Positions 34,445 through 44,084 of a stretch of DNA of 64,000 nucleotides are shown in pieces. The position numbers and the translations under genes were made by a program. The notes under the pieces were generated by a model, which was not told the origin of the DNA, ran no database searches, and saw nothing but the letters and a program-made list of their open reading frames with translations. The DNA is from Terrabacter sp. MAHUQ-38 (GTDB lineage Bacteria > Actinomycetota > Actinomycetes > Actinomycetales > Dermatophilaceae). Each line of letters begins with the position of its first letter. Position 1 is the stretch's first letter. The stretch lies in assembly GCF_014518425.1 (NCBI RefSeq), contig NZ_JACVCU010000003.1, forward strand, positions 434,001-498,000, written 5' to 3'.

Positions 34445-36055
34445 GTGAGCGTCATCGCCTCGGGGTCCACCACCGGCCGGTTCATCATCGCGGCCGCCGT
34501 GCTCGGGTCGGGGATGGCGCTGCTCGACGGGACCGTCGTCAACGTCGCTCTCGTCCGCATCGGTGAAGACCTCGACGCAAGCCTTGCCGACCTGCAGTGG
34601 ATCACCAACGGGTACCTGCTCGCGCTCGCGTCGCTCATCCTGCTCGGCGGTTCACTCGGTGACCGGTTCGGCCGGCGCCGGGTCTTCCTGGTCGGCGTCG
34701 CGTGGTTCACGCTCGCGTCCGCCGCGTGCGGGCTCGCGCAGTCGCCCGGACAGCTCGTCGTCGCCCGGGTCCTCCAAGGTGTCGGAGGCGCGCTGCTCAC
34801 GCCGGGCAGCCTCGCCATGATCCAGGCGTCGTTCAGACCGGAAGACCGCGGCAAGGCGATCGGCACGTGGTCGGGGCTCGGCGGGATCGCTTCTGCCATA
34901 GGCCCGTTCGTCGGCGGCTGGCTCGTGCAGTACGCGAGCTGGCGCTGGGCGTTCCTCGTCAACGTGCCTCTCGGGGTCGCGACGGTGTGGATCGCGTGGC
35001 TGCACGTCCCCGAGACGCGCGACGAGAGTGCCGACCACCACTTCGACGTGGCCGGTGCCTTTCTCGCCACGCTGGCCCTTGGCGTCACGACCTTCGCCCT
35101 GATCCAGTACGAGTCGCTCGGGCCGGGCCTGACAGCGGCGGTCAGTGCGGTCGGCCTCGCGATCGGTGCCGCCTTCGTCAACCGCGAGCGCCGCACCCGC
35201 CACCCGATGGTGCCTCCGGCGCTCTTCAGGTCACGCCAGTTCAGCGCCGCCAACGCGATGACGCTGCTGGTGTACGCCGCGCTCGGAGCGGTGTTCTTCT
35301 TCCTCACCCTGCAGCTGCAGACGGTGCTCGGCTACGGACCGCTGCTGGCGGGAATGGCCTCGCTGCCGGTGACGGTGCTCATGCTCTTCCTCGCGGCGCG
35401 CGGCGGGGAGCTGGCCTCACGCATCGGGCCACGCCTGCCGATGGCCGCCGGGCCGGTCGTCTGCGGACTCGGCACGGTGCTGCTCGCCTGGGTCGGCGCC
35501 GGCTCGACGTACGTGGCGGGCGTGCTCCCCGGCATCACGGTCTTCGGCCTCGGACTCGTGCTGCTCGTCGCACCGCTCACCGCGACGGTCCTCGCGGCTG
35601 CGCCCGACCGGTATGCCGGTGTGGCCAGTGGCGTCAACAACGCCGTCGCCCGCGCCGGCAGCCTTCTCGCGGTCGCCGCTCTGCCGGCCGTCGTCGGGCT
35701 CAGCGGCACGGACTACGCACGACCCGAGGCGTTCTCGGCGGCGTACCGCTTCGCGATGCTGCTCTGCGCCGGCCTGCTCGTCGCCGGTGGTGTCGTGTCG
35801 TGGCTGCTCATCCGCAACCCGGACGACTCGGAGGCGGTGACGGCCCAGGCGGCGGCCCAGGCGGCGGCCCGTGCGGAGGGTGGCGCCGCGGGCGAGGAGC
35901 TCGCGGCTGCCGGCACCGCGCGTGAGGCCGGGTCGGTCGCGAGGCCGGCCACCCGGCATATGCGCTCGGCTCCGGCGGGCTGGTCGTGCGCCGGCTCGGA
36001 GGGCTGCCCCGGCACGAGCCACGGCTACCACGACCACGCCGGCTCCCGCTCCTGA
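34445..36055 (+). CDS. MFS exporter, DHA2 (14-segment) drug:proton antiporter family
   Basis: GTG start; 536 residues. It shows the DHA2 pattern: 'LDGTVVNVALVRI' (motif D1), 'GDRFGRRRVFLVG' (motif A), 'RVLQGVGGALLTPGSLAMI' and 'GPFVGGWLVQYASWRWAF' (motif C-like). Fourteen membrane segments are expected. The C-terminal 70 residues are an Ala-rich, then Gly/His/Ser-rich cytoplasmic tail. It likely exports hydrophobic compounds using the proton gradient; substrate unknown. Confidence 0.92.
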   Translation: MSVIASGSTTGRFIIAAAVLGSGMALLDGTVVNVALVRIGEDLDASLADLQWITNGYLLALASLILLGGSLGDRFGRRRVFLVGVAWFTLASAACGLAQSPGQLVVARVLQGVGGALLTPGSLAMIQASFRPEDRGKAIGTWSGLGGIASAIGPFVGGWLVQYASWRWAFLVNVPLGVATVWIAWLHVPETRDESADHHFDVAGAFLATLALGVTTFALIQYESLGPGLTAAVSAVGLAIGAAFVNRERRTRHPMVPPALFRSRQFSAANAMTLLVYAALGAVFFFLTLQLQTVLGYGPLLAGMASLPVTVLMLFLAARGGELASRIGPRLPMAAGPVVCGLGTVLLAWVGAGSTYVAGVLPGITVFGLGLVLLVAPLTATVLAAAPDRYAGVASGVNNAVARAGSLLAVAALPAVVGLSGTDYARPEAFSAAYRFAMLLCAGLLVAGGVVSWLLIRNPDDSEAVTAQAAAQAAARAEGGAAGEELAAAGTAREAGSVARPATRHMRSAPAGWSCAGSEGCPGTSHGYHDHAGSRS

Positions 36056-36121
36056 CGCGCGCGTCGGGCCCGGCTGCCGGCTCGGAGGGTGGCCGCTGCC
36101 GGGCTGGCGCATGATGGAGGC

Positions 36122-37552
36122 ATGAGCGACGCCGCCTCCCAGGACTTCCGGACCGAGCACGACTCGATGGGCGAGGTGCAGGTCCCCGCCGACGCCCTCT
36201 GGGGTGCCCAGACGGCACGCGCCGTCGAGAACTTCCCGATCAGCGGCCAACCGGTGCCCGCCGGGGTCGTTCACGCGCTCGCCCGGCTCAAGGCCGCCGC
36301 GGCTGAGGTCAACGCCGAGCTCGGCGTGCTCGACGCCGACCGCGCCGAGGCCATCGCCCGTGCGGCGGGCGAGGTCGCAGACGGTGACCACGACGACCAC
36401 TTCCCCGTCGACGTCTTCCAGACCGGGTCGGGCACGTCGACGAACATGAACGTCAACGAGGTCGTCGCCCGGCTCGCACACCTCGCGAGCGACCTCGACG
36501 TGCACCCGAACGACCACGTCAACGCCGGCCAGTCGAGCAACGACACGTTCCCGAGCGCACTGCGGATCGCGGCCACGACGGCAGCCGTCACCGAGCTCGT
36601 GCCCGCGCTCGAGCACCTCGCGACCGCGCTCGGGCGCAAGGAGTCGGAGTTCGCCGACGTCGTCAAGGCCGGGCGGACCCACCTCATGGACGCCGTGCCG
36701 GTGACGCTCGGGCAGGAGTTCGGTGGCTACCGACGCCAGATCGAGCTCGGAGCGAGCCGGGTGCGCACCGCGGCAGACGCGACGAGCGAGCTGCCGCTGG
36801 GTGGCACCGCAGCCGGGACGGGTCTCAACGCGGCGCCGGGCTTCGCGCGCAAGGTCATCGAACGGGTGGCCGCCGTCACGGGCATTCCGTTCCGAGAGGC
36901 CGTCGACCACTTCGAGGCGCAGTCGGCACAGGACGCCGTCGTCGAGCTCTCGGGCGCCCTCAAGGTGGTCGCGGTCAGCCTGACGAAGATCTGCAACGAC
37001 CTGCGCTGGATGAGCTCGGGGCCCCGCACCGGCCTCGGCGAGATCCACCTGCCCGACCTGCAGCCCGGCTCGAGCATCATGCCCGGCAAGGTCAACCCGG
37101 TCGTGCCGGAGGCGACGCTCATGGCGTGCGCGCAGGTCATCGGCAACGACGTCGTCATCACGACCGCGGGGGCGGCCGGCAACTTCGAGCTCAACGTCAT
37201 GCTGCCCGTCATGGCCAAGAACGTGCTCGAGTCCATCGGGCTGCTCGCCAGCACGGCCCGACTGCTCGCCGACCGCTGCGTCGACGGCATCACGGCCGAG
37301 GTCGAGCACGCCCGGGCGCTGGCCGAGGGCTCGCCCTCTATCGTCACGCCGCTCAACCGCTACATCGGCTACGAGGCCGCAGCGGCCGTCGTCAAGCAGG
37401 CCGTCAAGGAGCGCCGGACGATCCGCGAGGTCGTCATCGAGCAGGGTCACGTCTCCGGCGGCAAGCTCACCGAGCAGCAGCTCGACGAGGCGCTCGACGT
37501 GCTGTCGATGACCCGGCCCGAGACGGAAGGCCGGCCCGCCGCAGCGACCTGA
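36122..37552 (+). CDS. fumC: class II fumarate hydratase
   Basis: The 476-residue enzyme has the fumarase/aspartase signature '[12 protein letters not shown]' near residue 317, '[17 protein letters not shown]' and '[11 protein letters not shown]'. It is the oxygen-stable, iron-free fumarase that interconverts fumarate and malate in the TCA cycle. ATG 36122 lies 66 bp after the MFS gene. A distant class II lyase such as aspartase is unlikely given the fumarase-type motifs. Confidence 0.95.
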   Translation: MSDAASQDFRTEHDSMGEVQVPADALWGAQTARAVENFPISGQPVPAGVVHALARLKAAAAEVNAELGVLDADRAEAIARAAGEVADGDHDDHFPVDVFQTGSGTSTNMNVNEVVARLAHLASDLDVHPNDHVNAGQSSNDTFPSALRIAATTAAVTELVPALEHLATALGRKESEFADVVKAGRTHLMDAVPVTLGQEFGGYRRQIELGASRVRTAADATSELPLGGTAAGTGLNAAPGFARKVIERVAAVTGIPFREAVDHFEAQSAQDAVVELSGALKVVAVSLTKICNDLRWMSSGPRTGLGEIHLPDLQPGSSIMPGKVNPVVPEATLMACAQVIGNDVVITTAGAAGNFELNVMLPVMAKNVLESIGLLASTARLLADRCVDGITAEVEHARALAEGSPSIVTPLNRYIGYEAAAAVVKQAVKERRTIREVVIEQGHVSGGKLTEQQLDEALDVLSMTRPETEGRPAAAT

Positions 37553-37624
37553 GCGGCTGGGTTCGTGCCCGGACCCGCGGCTCGGGACACAGGCTGCGGT
37601 TCGGGGCAGGGCCCGCCCGGCGCA

Positions 37625-37671
37625 GCGCAGTCCCCGCCCCGAAGCGCAGTCCCCGCCCCGAAGCGCAGTCC
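37625..37671. repeat. 19-bp tandem repeat downstream of fumC
   Basis: Two perfect copies of GCGCAGTCCCCGCCCCGAA (37625-37643 and 37644-37662) and a partial third follow the fumC stop. The gene on the other side ends at 37692 in the convergent direction. It may fold or pause transcription; role unknown. Confidence 0.8.
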
Positions 37672-37691
37672 GTGCCCTCGGGCCGCCGGCG

Positions 37692-38531
37692 TCAGCCGAG
37701 AAACTGGCTGGCGGTGAAGACCGCACCCTGCGGGTCGCGCACCAGCGCGGTGCGGGTCCAGTCGCCGTCGTTGGTGCGCAGCACCGTGCCGCCGAGCTCG
37801 GCGACCCGGTCGGCGGTCACATCACGGTCGGCCACCGTGAACGTCACGTGCCAGCCCGGAGTCTCGCCGGGAGCCACCGGCCCGACCCAGCCGATCGCGT
37901 CGGCGAACCCGGGAGGCACGCCCGCACCGGACTGCCGCTCGTGGATACCGGGATCGACCGTGGCGGCCAGGTGGTCGCCGTATCCGGGCACCCGGATCAT
38001 CGTCGCGAAGCCGACGTCGGAGAACTCCCAGCCGAAGACGGTCTGGTAGAACGGCTGCGCCGCCTCCGGGTCGTCGACGTGCAGGTCGCTGAAGTTCCAC
38101 GCCCCGGGCGCGTTGGTGACCTGGGCACCGAGCCGCCGCCTGGCCTCCCACAACCCGAGCTGTCGTCCCTGCGGGTCACGCACGATGACCGATCGTCCGC
38201 CCTCCCCCGCGACCGTCGGTGGCTGAACGACGAGGCCCCCGGCCTGCTCGATGCGGGCGGCCGCCGCGTCGGCGTCGTCGACGGCGACGTAGGTGTTCCA
38301 GCCCGTCCGCGCCACGTCACCGCCGCCGGGCGAGGCGGGACCGCCGACAGCGCCGACGTCCTTGCCGTCGAGCTGTGCGACGAGGTAGCGGAAGGGCGCG
38401 CCCGGGGGCGTCGCCTCGGCGTACGACCAGCCCATGACGCCCCGGTAGAAGTCCGCGGCGGCCTCGACGTCGTGCTGCTCGGTGTCGACCCACGAGGTGA
38501 CGCCCTCGGGATAGGTCCTCTGCTGGGGCAC
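37692..38531 (-). CDS. two-domain VOC (glyoxalase-like) protein
   Basis: Start chosen at GTG 38531, which follows GAGGAGG at 5-nt spacing; an in-frame ATG 19 codons upstream has no such site. The 279-residue protein has two tandem VOC domains: 'GVTSWVDTEQHDVEAAADFY' through 'VIVRDPQGRQLGLWE' (1-125) and 'NFSDLHVDDPEAAQPFYQTV' through 'LVRDPQGAVFTASQF' (140-279). This layout is common in actinobacterial proteins annotated as glyoxalase or hydroxylase-like. No substrate can be deduced. Convergent with fumC. Confidence 0.87.
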   Translation of the reverse strand: MPQQRTYPEGVTSWVDTEQHDVEAAADFYRGVMGWSYAEATPPGAPFRYLVAQLDGKDVGAVGGPASPGGGDVARTGWNTYVAVDDADAAAARIEQAGGLVVQPPTVAGEGGRSVIVRDPQGRQLGLWEARRRLGAQVTNAPGAWNFSDLHVDDPEAAQPFYQTVFGWEFSDVGFATMIRVPGYGDHLAATVDPGIHERQSGAGVPPGFADAIGWVGPVAPGETPGWHVTFTVADRDVTADRVAELGGTVLRTNDGDWTRTALVRDPQGAVFTASQFLG

Positions 38532-38645
38532 GGCATCCTCCTCGATCTCGACTGCATCTGCCCCCACGGTAGGGGCGGCCCCCGACACCCCGGCGCGCCC
38601 GGGAAGCCTCCCGTTCTGCTCGACGGCGCACGTCAGGCCCGACCG

Positions 38646-39986
38646 TCAGTCGCCGAGCACCCGCTCGAGGTAGGGGTTGCCGAAGAGACGTCGCGGGTCG
38701 ACCCGGTCACGCACGGCCACGAAGTCGTCGAACCGCGGGTGGACCGACCGGAGGTAGCCGGCGCCCTGCGTGTGCATCTTGCCCCAGTGCGGGCGACCTC
38801 CGTGGTTGACCGCGATGGCCTCGAACGCGTCGAAGTACGCACCGCGCTCCTGCCGGTGGTACTTGTGGATCGCGATGTAGCAGCTCTGCCGTTCGTATGC
38901 CGTCGAGAGCCAGACGTCGTCGGCCGCCGCCACGCGGCACTCCACGGGGAACGAGATCCGCTCGTCGTGCGTGTTGACCCACTCGCGCAGCTCGAGCAGC
39001 ACCTCGGTGAGGGCCGCGCGGGGGAAGGCCCACTCGGACTCCATGAACCGCACCTCGCGGGGGGTGACGAACACCTTGTCAGAGCTGTCGGTGTACTGGC
39101 GCTCGGTTAGCGCGCGCGAGGCGACGGCGTTGATGCCGCGCGTCGACCGCGGTAGGCGCGTCGCGACCCGGTTGGTCAGCTCGAAGAAGCGGTTGCTCAG
39201 CAGGTCGTCGTCGAGCTTCTCGCGCCACGTCGGCAGCGGCCGCCTGAGCGTGCCCTCGGGGACCCGGTTGTTGCGCTTCGTCTGGGTGCGGTCGGTGTGC
39301 GGGTACCAGTAGAACTCGAAGTGGTCGTTGGCCTCGGCCGTGACGTTGACGTGGTCGAGCAGGTCGAGGAGCGGCTCGGGCTTCTCGACGGCGTGAAGCA
39401 GGAACGCCGGCACGACTCCGATGGTGATCTCGGTGACGATGCCGAGCGCCCCGAGCCCGAGGCGCGCGGCCTGGAAGAGGTCGGGCTCCTGGGTCGGCGA
39501 GCACGTGACGACGGACCCGTCGGCGAGCACCAGACGCAACGCCCTGATGCCCGCCGAGAGTCCGGGCACGCGCAGGCCCGTGCCGTGCGTGCCGGTGGCG
39601 GTGGCGCCCGCGAGGCTCTGCCGGTCGATGTCGCCCAGGTTGGGCAGGGCGTAGCCGAACACCGCCAGCTCCTCGTTGAGGACATGGAGCGGGGTACCCG
39701 CCCGGACCGTCGCCTCCCCGCGGGTCGAGTCGATCGAGGTGACTCCCGTCAGGGCCCCGAGGCGCAGCTGCACGCCGTCGGTGACGGCAACACCGGTGAA
39801 CGAGTGGCCGGCGCCGATGGCCTTGACCCGCAGACCGCGCGCGGCCGCGCGCTCGACCTCCTCGACGACCTCGGACTCGCTGCGAGGCGTCGCCACGCGG
39901 GCGAGCTTCGAGCGCTCGGTGCCGGACCAGTTGGACCACTCGACGCTGCGCACGACGCCTGCCACGCCATTGACGCGTTCAACCAA
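38646..39986 (-). CDS. FAD-linked oxidase, D-arabinono-1,4-lactone oxidase-like
   Basis: The 446-residue protein has an FAD-binding PCMH domain ('VKAIGAGHSFTGVAVTDG', 'ATGTHGTG', 'GLGALGIVTEITI') and a C-terminal ALO domain ending 'HPRFDDFVAVRDRVDPRRLFGNPYL'. The His of 'GAGHSFTG' is the usual covalent FAD site of this family (sugar-1,4-lactone oxidases such as those making vitamin C analogues). Start is uncertain: TTG 39986 follows GAGAAGGG at 7-nt spacing, while GTG 40004 is an alternative. It overlaps the upstream racemase-fold gene by about 8 bp, so they are coupled. Confidence 0.85.
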   Translation of the reverse strand: MVERVNGVAGVVRSVEWSNWSGTERSKLARVATPRSESEVVEEVERAAARGLRVKAIGAGHSFTGVAVTDGVQLRLGALTGVTSIDSTRGEATVRAGTPLHVLNEELAVFGYALPNLGDIDRQSLAGATATGTHGTGLRVPGLSAGIRALRLVLADGSVVTCSPTQEPDLFQAARLGLGALGIVTEITIGVVPAFLLHAVEKPEPLLDLLDHVNVTAEANDHFEFYWYPHTDRTQTKRNNRVPEGTLRRPLPTWREKLDDDLLSNRFFELTNRVATRLPRSTRGINAVASRALTERQYTDSSDKVFVTPREVRFMESEWAFPRAALTEVLLELREWVNTHDERISFPVECRVAAADDVWLSTAYERQSCYIAIHKYHRQERGAYFDAFEAIAVNHGGRPHWGKMHTQGAGYLRSVHPRFDDFVAVRDRVDPRRLFGNPYLERVLGD

Positions 39987-41160
39987 AACAGTGCCCTTCT
40001 CCACGATAGGTCGCGGCCACCCCGATGACCCGGTCGCCCCCGACCGCGCTGACGAGCGCGAACTGCGTGAAGCGCTCAGCCAGCTCCCCTGCCTTGGCGT
40101 GCCGGAACCATACCCGATCTCCCAGTGAGAGCCGGTCGGCGCCTGGGCCCGTGAGCGGCGTCTGGACCTCTCCGGCTCCCTCCCGGCGGATGAGGCCGAG
40201 GTCGTGCTCGGGCAGCGGGCTCGGCACGCGTGACCACCCGGGCGGACCGGACGCAACGTAGCCGCCGCCGTATGCCGTCACCATCCCCTCGCCGGGCCGG
40301 CGCACGACCGGGGCGGCGAAGTAGGCGGCCGGTCGCAGGGTCAGGTCGTCGTAGCCGTCGAAGAGGGTCGGGGCGAACAGACCCGAGCCGGCGGCGAGCT
40401 CGGTGAGGCAAGGGTCGAGGTGGGTGACGTGCAGGCTGCCGGTGCCGCCGCCGTTGACGAGCTCGAGGTCGGCCAGTGCGCGGGCCGCGGCGACGACCTC
40501 GCCGCGACGGCCGCTCAGCTCCTTGGCCGAGAACGCCTTCATCCGGCGCACGACCGGTGAGGTGTCAGGCAGTCCGGCGATCTGTGCGTCGTAGAACATC
40601 AGGCCGGAGACGACGAGGCCGCGCTCATGCGCGCGGCGAATGACGGCCTCGACGTCGGCGGGTGTGCGCACGGGCGAGCGACGCACGCCCAGGTGCGCCG
40701 GGCCGACCCGCAGTGAGGCGTCCACGTCGACCGCGACGCGCAGGCCCTCGTGTCCCGAGACCTCGCGGGCGAGGAAGTCGACGTGCTCGACGCTGTCGAT
40801 CATGACCATGACGGCTCGCCGCAGGGCCGGGTCGGAGGCGACCTCCGTCAGCGCCGGGACGTCGACGCTGGGGTAGGCGACGAGCAGGTCCTCGTGCCCT
40901 TCTCGTGCCCACCACAGCGCCTCGCGTACGGCGTAGCACATGAGGCCCTCGAAGCCGTCGCGGCCGAGCGCGCGCTTGATGAGCGGCCGGCTGCGCAGCG
41001 ACTTCGTCGCGATGCGGATCGGCAGGCCACCGGCGAGGGAGACGAGCGTGGCGGCGTTCGCGTCGAAGGCGTCGAGGTCGACGACGGCGAGGGGTCCGGG
41101 CAGGTCGGCGGTCGCCGCCGAGAGGCGCGCCGCGACGGGCGGCGACAGGCGGCGATGCAT
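39979..41160 (-). CDS. alanine racemase-fold PLP enzyme (amino acid aldolase/deaminase-like)
   Basis: ATG 41160 gives 393 residues. The fold type III PLP barrel is visible: 'LAVVDLDAFDANAATLV' and 'IRIATKSLRSRPLIKRAL' (the Lys after 'IAT' is the probable Schiff base), 'VDVDASLRVG', and a C-terminal barrel with 'LGDRVWFRHAKAGEL'. It resembles D-threonine aldolase/D-serine deaminase relatives annotated as amino acid deaminase/aldolase in actinobacteria. Its stop overlaps the lactone oxidase gene. The pairing is suggestive of a shared pathway but the substrate is unknown. Confidence 0.82.
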   Translation of the reverse strand: MHRRLSPPVAARLSAATADLPGPLAVVDLDAFDANAATLVSLAGGLPIRIATKSLRSRPLIKRALGRDGFEGLMCYAVREALWWAREGHEDLLVAYPSVDVPALTEVASDPALRRAVMVMIDSVEHVDFLAREVSGHEGLRVAVDVDASLRVGPAHLGVRRSPVRTPADVEAVIRRAHERGLVVSGLMFYDAQIAGLPDTSPVVRRMKAFSAKELSGRRGEVVAAARALADLELVNGGGTGSLHVTHLDPCLTELAAGSGLFAPTLFDGYDDLTLRPAAYFAAPVVRRPGEGMVTAYGGGYVASGPPGWSRVPSPLPEHDLGLIRREGAGEVQTPLTGPGADRLSLGDRVWFRHAKAGELAERFTQFALVSAVGGDRVIGVAATYRGEGHCFG

Positions 41161-41202
41161 GCCCAGCACCCTACTGCCCGCCCTCACCACACCCCTCCCC
41201 CA

Positions 41203-41399
41203 GTCGAGTGGTCACTTCCGCACCGAGCCCCGGCCGCCCCACCGTCGAGTGGTCACTTCCGCACCGAGCCCCGGCCGCCCCACCGTCGAGTGGTCGATTC
41301 CGTACGCCATCCCGGCGTACGCAAGTGACCACTCGACGTGGCGGGGCGTACGGGAGTGACCACTCGACGTGACCGGGCGTACCGGAGTGACCACTCGAC
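41203..41399. repeat. inverted array of a GTCGAGTGGTCACTT element
   Basis: Three copies of GTCGAGTGGTC on the plus strand (starting 41203, 41244, 41285) face three reverse copies AGTGACCACTCGAC (41324-41337, 41355-41368, 41386-41399). The first two plus copies belong to a perfect 41-bp direct repeat (41203-41243, 41244-41284). The inner pair folds into a long hairpin with an extra GTACGCC/GGCGTAC stem. The array lies between the racemase-fold gene start and the polyprenyl synthase stop, where it could end the nuo-operon transcript. A degenerate pair recurs at 61052-61083. Confidence 0.8.
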
Positions 41400-41416
41400 G
41401 TGGCGCTCGGGTGAAG

Positions 41417-42436
41417 TCAGCCGACGCGGGTGACGACGCTCATCGCGAGGGCCTGCAGGGCCGTCTTCGCGTCGCTGTCGGGCAGCGGGTCGAGCAGTGC
41501 CTGCGCCTCGCGGGCGACGGCATACGTCTCCGCGCGGGCCTGCTCGAGCGCCGGGTGGGCGCGAAGCAACGCGACCGCCTCGGCCAGGGCGGCGTCGTCA
41601 GCCGACAGGTCGCTGCCCAGCAGCTCGAGCAGACGGGCGTCGGCGGGCACCGTCGGGTCGGCCGAGCCACGGAAGCGCAGCACGGCCAGGGTGTCGACGC
41701 CCTCACGCAGGTCGGTGCCGGGAAGCTTGCCGCTGTCGTCGGCGTCGGACGCGATGTCGATCAGGTCGTCGGCGAGCTGGAAGGCCACCCCGACCTTCTC
41801 GCCGTACGCCCGCATGATCTCGACCGTCTCGGGCGCGCCGCCGCTGAACATGACGCCGTAGCGCCCCGCCGTCGCGATGAGCACGCCCGTCTTGTCGGCG
41901 AGGACGCCGAGGTAGTAGTCGACGGGGTCGACACCCTCCGGACACGGCCGGTCGTCACGGATCTGCCCGGAGCACAGGCGCACAAAGGTCTGCGCCTGGA
42001 TGAGCACCGCCTCGGCCCCGAGGCCCGCGACGAGCTCGGAGGCCTTGCCGAACAGCAGGTCGCCGACGAGGATCGCCGTCGAGTTGTCGTAGGCCGCGTT
42101 GACCGAGGAGACGCCCCGGCGCACGGTCGCCTCGTCCATGACGTCGTCGTGGTAGAGCGAAGCGAGGTGGGTCAGCTCGACACCGGCCGCCGCCGCCACG
42201 ACCTCGTCGGTGACGCCGTCGCCGAGCTCGGCCGCGAGCAGCGTGAGCATCGGCCGGAACCGCTTGCCGCCGGCCTCGACGAGGTGCCCCGAGGCGCGCG
42301 CGATGAACGGGTCGTCGTGATCGACGACCTCGGCGAGGAGCGCATCGACCCGGGCGAGCCCGTCGCGCAGGCGCGCCGACAGCTCCGCGGTGACGCCCGG
42401 GATCCCGAGCACCGGCGGGGTGGCGTGCGTCGTCAT
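41417..42436 (-). CDS. long-chain polyprenyl diphosphate synthase
   Basis: ATG 42436 gives 339 residues. The trans-isoprenyl synthase has the first Asp-rich motif 'HDDVMDEATVRRG' and the second 'DDLIDIASD', plus 'GGKRFRP' for IPP binding. It resembles GrcC/HepT-type enzymes that make the menaquinone side chain from IPP. It follows nuoN by 34 bp on the same strand, so prenyl-tail synthesis is probably co-transcribed with complex I. Chain length cannot be assigned from sequence alone. Confidence 0.92.
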   Translation of the reverse strand: MTTHATPPVLGIPGVTAELSARLRDGLARVDALLAEVVDHDDPFIARASGHLVEAGGKRFRPMLTLLAAELGDGVTDEVVAAAAGVELTHLASLYHDDVMDEATVRRGVSSVNAAYDNSTAILVGDLLFGKASELVAGLGAEAVLIQAQTFVRLCSGQIRDDRPCPEGVDPVDYYLGVLADKTGVLIATAGRYGVMFSGGAPETVEIMRAYGEKVGVAFQLADDLIDIASDADDSGKLPGTDLREGVDTLAVLRFRGSADPTVPADARLLELLGSDLSADDAALAEAVALLRAHPALEQARAETYAVAREAQALLDPLPDSDAKTALQALAMSVVTRVG

Positions 42437-42470
42437 CGAACCTCGTGACCGTGCAGCGGCGAGCCGGCCG

Positions 42471-44084
42471 TCATCGGACGAACTGCGAGGCCCGGTCGGC
42501 CAGGTCGAGCAGGGCCGACGGCAGGACACCGAGGGCGAGCGTCACCAGCGTGCCGATGGAGATCGAGAACGTCGTCGACACCGACGGCGTGACGACCTCG
42601 ACGCCGTCGTCGGGAGCCTCGCTGAAGAACATCAGCACGATCACGCGGGCATAGACGAAGACCGTGATCGCGCTGCACACGACACCGACGACCGCGAGCA
42701 CCGTGCCCGTCGCGCCACCCGTGCCGACCGCTGCCGAGAAGACCGCGAACTTCGAGACGAAGCCAGAGGTCAGCGGGATGCCGGCGAAGGCGAGCATGAG
42801 GAAGGCGAACGCCCCGGCGACGACGGGGTAGCGCCTGCCGAGACCCGCCCACTGCGACAGGTGCGTCGCCTCGGCGCCGTTCTGGCGCACGAGGGAGATG
42901 ATGGCGAACGCCGCGATGGTCGAGAAGCCGTAGGCGACGAGGTAGAAGAGCACAGCGCCGACGGCCTTGCGGTCGAAGGCGAGCACGCCGACGAGGATGA
43001 AGCCCGCGTGCGCGATCGAGGAGTACGCGAGCAGGCGCTTCATGTCGGTCTGCGTCACCGACAGGACCGCGCCGACGACCATCGTCAGCAGCGCGACGAT
43101 GACGAGTGCGTTGGTCCACTCCCAGCGACCCGTGTCGAGACCGACGTACGCCAGGCGCAGGATCGCACCGAACGCTGCGGCCTTCGTGCACGCGGCCATG
43201 AAGCCCGTGACCGGGGTCGGGGCGCCCTGGTAGACGTCGGGCGTCCAGGCGTGGAACGGCACCGCGCCGACCTTGAAGAGCAGGCCGACGAAGACGAGGA
43301 ACGCACCCGGCAGGAGCAGGCCGTTCATGGCGAGCGGACCGCTCGCGATGGCCTTGCTCAGGTCACCGAAGTACACCGAGCCGGCGTAGCCGTAGAGCAG
43401 GGCCGTGCCGAAGAGGAAGAAGGCCGAGCTGAAGGCGCCGAGCAGGAAGTACTTGAGCGAGGCCTCCTGCGAGAGCAGGCGCCGACGACGAGCGAGGCCG
43501 GACAGGATGTAGAGCGGCAGCGAGAGGACCTCGAGCGCGACGAACATGCCGATGAGGTCGTTCGTCGTGGGGAAGAGCATCATGCCGAAGATCGCGAACA
43601 TCGTGAGCGGGAAGACCTCGGAGGTGAGCGCACCCGCCCGGACGGCCGCCGACTCGGTCGGCGAGCCCGGCGTCGAGGCACCGCTCGGCGTGAACGCGTC
43701 GGGACCCACACCACCGAACCGCTCGGCCATCGTCAGCACCCCTAGCACGCCCATGAGCAAGATCGCGCCCTGCATGAACAGTGCCGGGCCGTCGATGGCG
43801 AGGGCGAACAGCTGCCGGTTGGTAGAGCCGTCGGTCAGGCCCATCGTGACGCCCTGGTGCTTCGCCGCGAGGATGAGCGATGCGGCTGCCGCGAGCAGAC
43901 CCACGACGGCGAGGCCGACCTGGATCGCGTGGCGCTTCTCGCGCGCGGCGAACGCCTCGACGAGGACGCCGACGAGCGCCGTGCCGAAGACGATGAGCAA
44001 CGGCAGGATCGCGAGGTAGTCGACGTTCGACTGCTGGAACGCTGCGGGAAGAGCGGGCAGCGCCAGCGGAGCGACGGCGGTCAC
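42471..44084 (-). CDS. nuoN: NADH-quinone oxidoreductase subunit N
   Basis: 537 residues, GTG start overlapping nuoM by 4 bp. Antiporter-like subunit with 'VGAVPFHAWTPDVYQGAPTPV' (central Lys just before in 'GLLFKVGAVPFHAW') and 'SVTQTDMKRLLAYSSIAHAGF'. It is the last nuo gene of the full 14-gene operon and carries an extra hydrophilic insert near residues 140-170 ('TPSGASTPGSPTES'). Confidence 0.95.
   Translation of the reverse strand: MTAVAPLALPALPAAFQQSNVDYLAILPLLIVFGTALVGVLVEAFAAREKRHAIQVGLAVVGLLAAAASLILAAKHQGVTMGLTDGSTNRQLFALAIDGPALFMQGAILLMGVLGVLTMAERFGGVGPDAFTPSGASTPGSPTESAAVRAGALTSEVFPLTMFAIFGMMLFPTTNDLIGMFVALEVLSLPLYILSGLARRRRLLSQEASLKYFLLGAFSSAFFLFGTALLYGYAGSVYFGDLSKAIASGPLAMNGLLLPGAFLVFVGLLFKVGAVPFHAWTPDVYQGAPTPVTGFMAACTKAAAFGAILRLAYVGLDTGRWEWTNALVIVALLTMVVGAVLSVTQTDMKRLLAYSSIAHAGFILVGVLAFDRKAVGAVLFYLVAYGFSTIAAFAIISLVRQNGAEATHLSQWAGLGRRYPVVAGAFAFLMLAFAGIPLTSGFVSKFAVFSAAVGTGGATGTVLAVVGVVCSAITVFVYARVIVLMFFSEAPDDGVEVVTPSVSTTFSISIGTLVTLALGVLPSALLDLADRASQFVR

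Noticed and set aside
37553..37691. Small gene in the fumC downstream gap
   Set aside because: No frame there has a start with ribosome-binding site and sensible composition; the region is dominated by a 19-bp tandem repeat.
38532..38588. ATG start 19 codons upstream for the two-domain VOC protein
   Set aside because: No ribosome-binding site precedes it; GTG 38531 has GAGGAGG at good spacing.
41203..41399. Possible CRISPR array
   Set aside because: Copies change orientation midway, the 41-bp repeats are tandem without unique spacers, and no cas genes are near.
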